Position numbers and translations under genes: made by a program. This document shows, one piece after another, positions 63,547 through 64,000 of a stretch of 64,000 nucleotides of DNA. Origin of the DNA: Companilactobacillus farciminis KCTC 3681 = DSM 20184 (GTDB lineage: Bacteria; Bacillota; Bacilli; Lactobacillales; Lactobacillaceae). The DNA lies in NCBI RefSeq assembly GCF_002706745.1, contig NZ_CP017702.1, positions 992,001 to 1,056,000 of the forward strand. The letters are read 5' to 3'. The notes beneath the pieces were generated by a model. It was not told where the DNA came from and made no database searches. It worked only from the letters and a program-made list of their open reading frames with translations. Position 1 is the first letter of the stretch, and every line of letters begins with the position of its first letter.

Positions 63547-63571
63547 GGGGCGAGAAATCGCCTCTTTTTTT
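63547..63571 (+). terminator. terminator after gnd
   Basis: GGGGCGA (63547-63553) pairs with TCGCCTC (63558-63564) with one wobble, loop GAAA, followed by Ts. Confidence 0.82.
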
Positions 63572-63723
63572 ATGTTTTAAAAAAAATAAAATAAAAGCTT
63601 GTCTTCTTTTAATTTTTGCTATATGTTAAAATCATTAATGCATTGCCAAAAGCGTGACACATTTTAATTAATGATTAAGCTATAATTAAAGATAATTTAA
63701 TATTTTATGTATAGGAGATACGT

Positions 63724-64000
63724 ATGGCTAAAATACTTGTTATTGAAGACGAAGAGAATATGGCAAAATTCGTTCAACTCGAACTTCAACATGAGAATTA
63801 CGAAGTGACTGTTGAACGTGATGGTAGAACCGGACTGGACGCAGCTTTATCTGAAGATTGGGATTTGATTCTTCTAGATTTGATGCTTCCTGAATTGAAT
63901 GGTATCGAAGTTTGCCGTCGTATTCGTCAAGAAAAGAACACACCAATTATTATGATGACAGCACGTGATTCGATAATTGACCGTGTATCTGGATTAGACC
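63724..64000 (+). CDS. OmpR-family response regulator, N-terminal part (3' end cut by window)
   Basis: From ATG 63724, after AGGAGA, the frame stays open to the window end. It encodes a CheY-like receiver: KILVIEDEENMAKFV (acidic pocket), LILLDLMLPELNG (phospho-acceptor Asp near residue 52), MMTARDS. The start resembles ArlR/CsrR-type regulators. A C-terminal DNA-binding domain and a histidine kinase gene are expected outside the window. Confidence 0.9.
   Translation, partial: MAKILVIEDEENMAKFVQLELQHENYEVTVERDGRTGLDAALSEDWDLILLDLMLPELNGIEVCRRIRQEKNTPIIMMTARDSIIDRVSGLD

Noticed and set aside
1..64000. Insertion sequences, CRISPR arrays, rRNA genes or known anti-phage defence systems
   Set aside because: I looked for transposase-like proteins, uniform spaced repeats, rRNA sequence and defence-type genes and saw none. 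YhaO/YhaN resemble SbcCD but match the housekeeping Bacillus pair.

Overview
The window looks like a low-GC Gram-positive chromosome from the Lactobacillaceae, probably Companilactobacillus or a close relative. That placement is an inference: it rests on the arginine deiminase cluster, T-box leaders on argS and thrS, a DnaB/DnaI primosome pair, a Bacillus-like yhaM/yhaN/yhaO - prsA - hit - ecsAB block, and the look of the encoded proteins.

Bases 1 to about 14320 are the right end of a tailed siphovirus-type prophage, all genes on the + strand. The order is capsid end, connector and head-closure genes, tail terminator genes, tail tube, tail chaperones with a -1 frameshift, tape measure, Dit, Tal, baseplate/receptor-binding genes, holin and amidase. 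Next come three small stress-type genes (GlsB/YeaQ-like, a 45-residue peptide, CsbD-like), then about 600 bases of non-coding DNA with several terminators and a possible antisense RNA pair. The prophage ends at a tRNA-Gly(CCC) gene on the minus strand whose 3' end faces the phage, with integrase-arm-like direct repeats beside it. The integrase end lies outside the window.

Bases 14450-23360 hold a lipoprotein, then the arginine deiminase genes arcA-arcB-arcD-arcT-arcC behind a promoter with two cre-like operators, followed by a T-box-controlled argS. One cluster therefore spends arginine for ATP while its immediate neighbour senses arginine-tRNA charging.

Bases 23370-44370 hold MenA-like prenyltransferase, a pseudouridine synthase, a class A PBP, ylbF, the yhaO-yhaN-yhaM nuclease genes, a universal stress protein, prsA, a YhaH-like gene, hit, ecsAB, trmB, a thioredoxin, ytpR, murC, a divergent permease/amidohydrolase pair and an MFS exporter.

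Bases 44480-62032 are core information-processing genes in long + strand runs: polA-mutM-coaE-nrdR-dnaB-dnaI, T-box-thrS, an oxidoreductase, L20-leader-infC-rpmI-rplT, and yqeG-yqeH-yhbY-nadD-yqeK-rsfS-methyltransferase-tmcAL-DUF177. The window closes with gnd and the start of an OmpR-family response regulator.

The most unusual signals are in the prophage: a HeH/LEM-like extension of the capsid reachable only by a -1 frameshift beside a hairpin, a terminator-like hairpin inside the gpGT extension, a tape measure gene with a strong ribosome site but no start codon, and a stress-gene cassette bracketed by two copies of one terminator.
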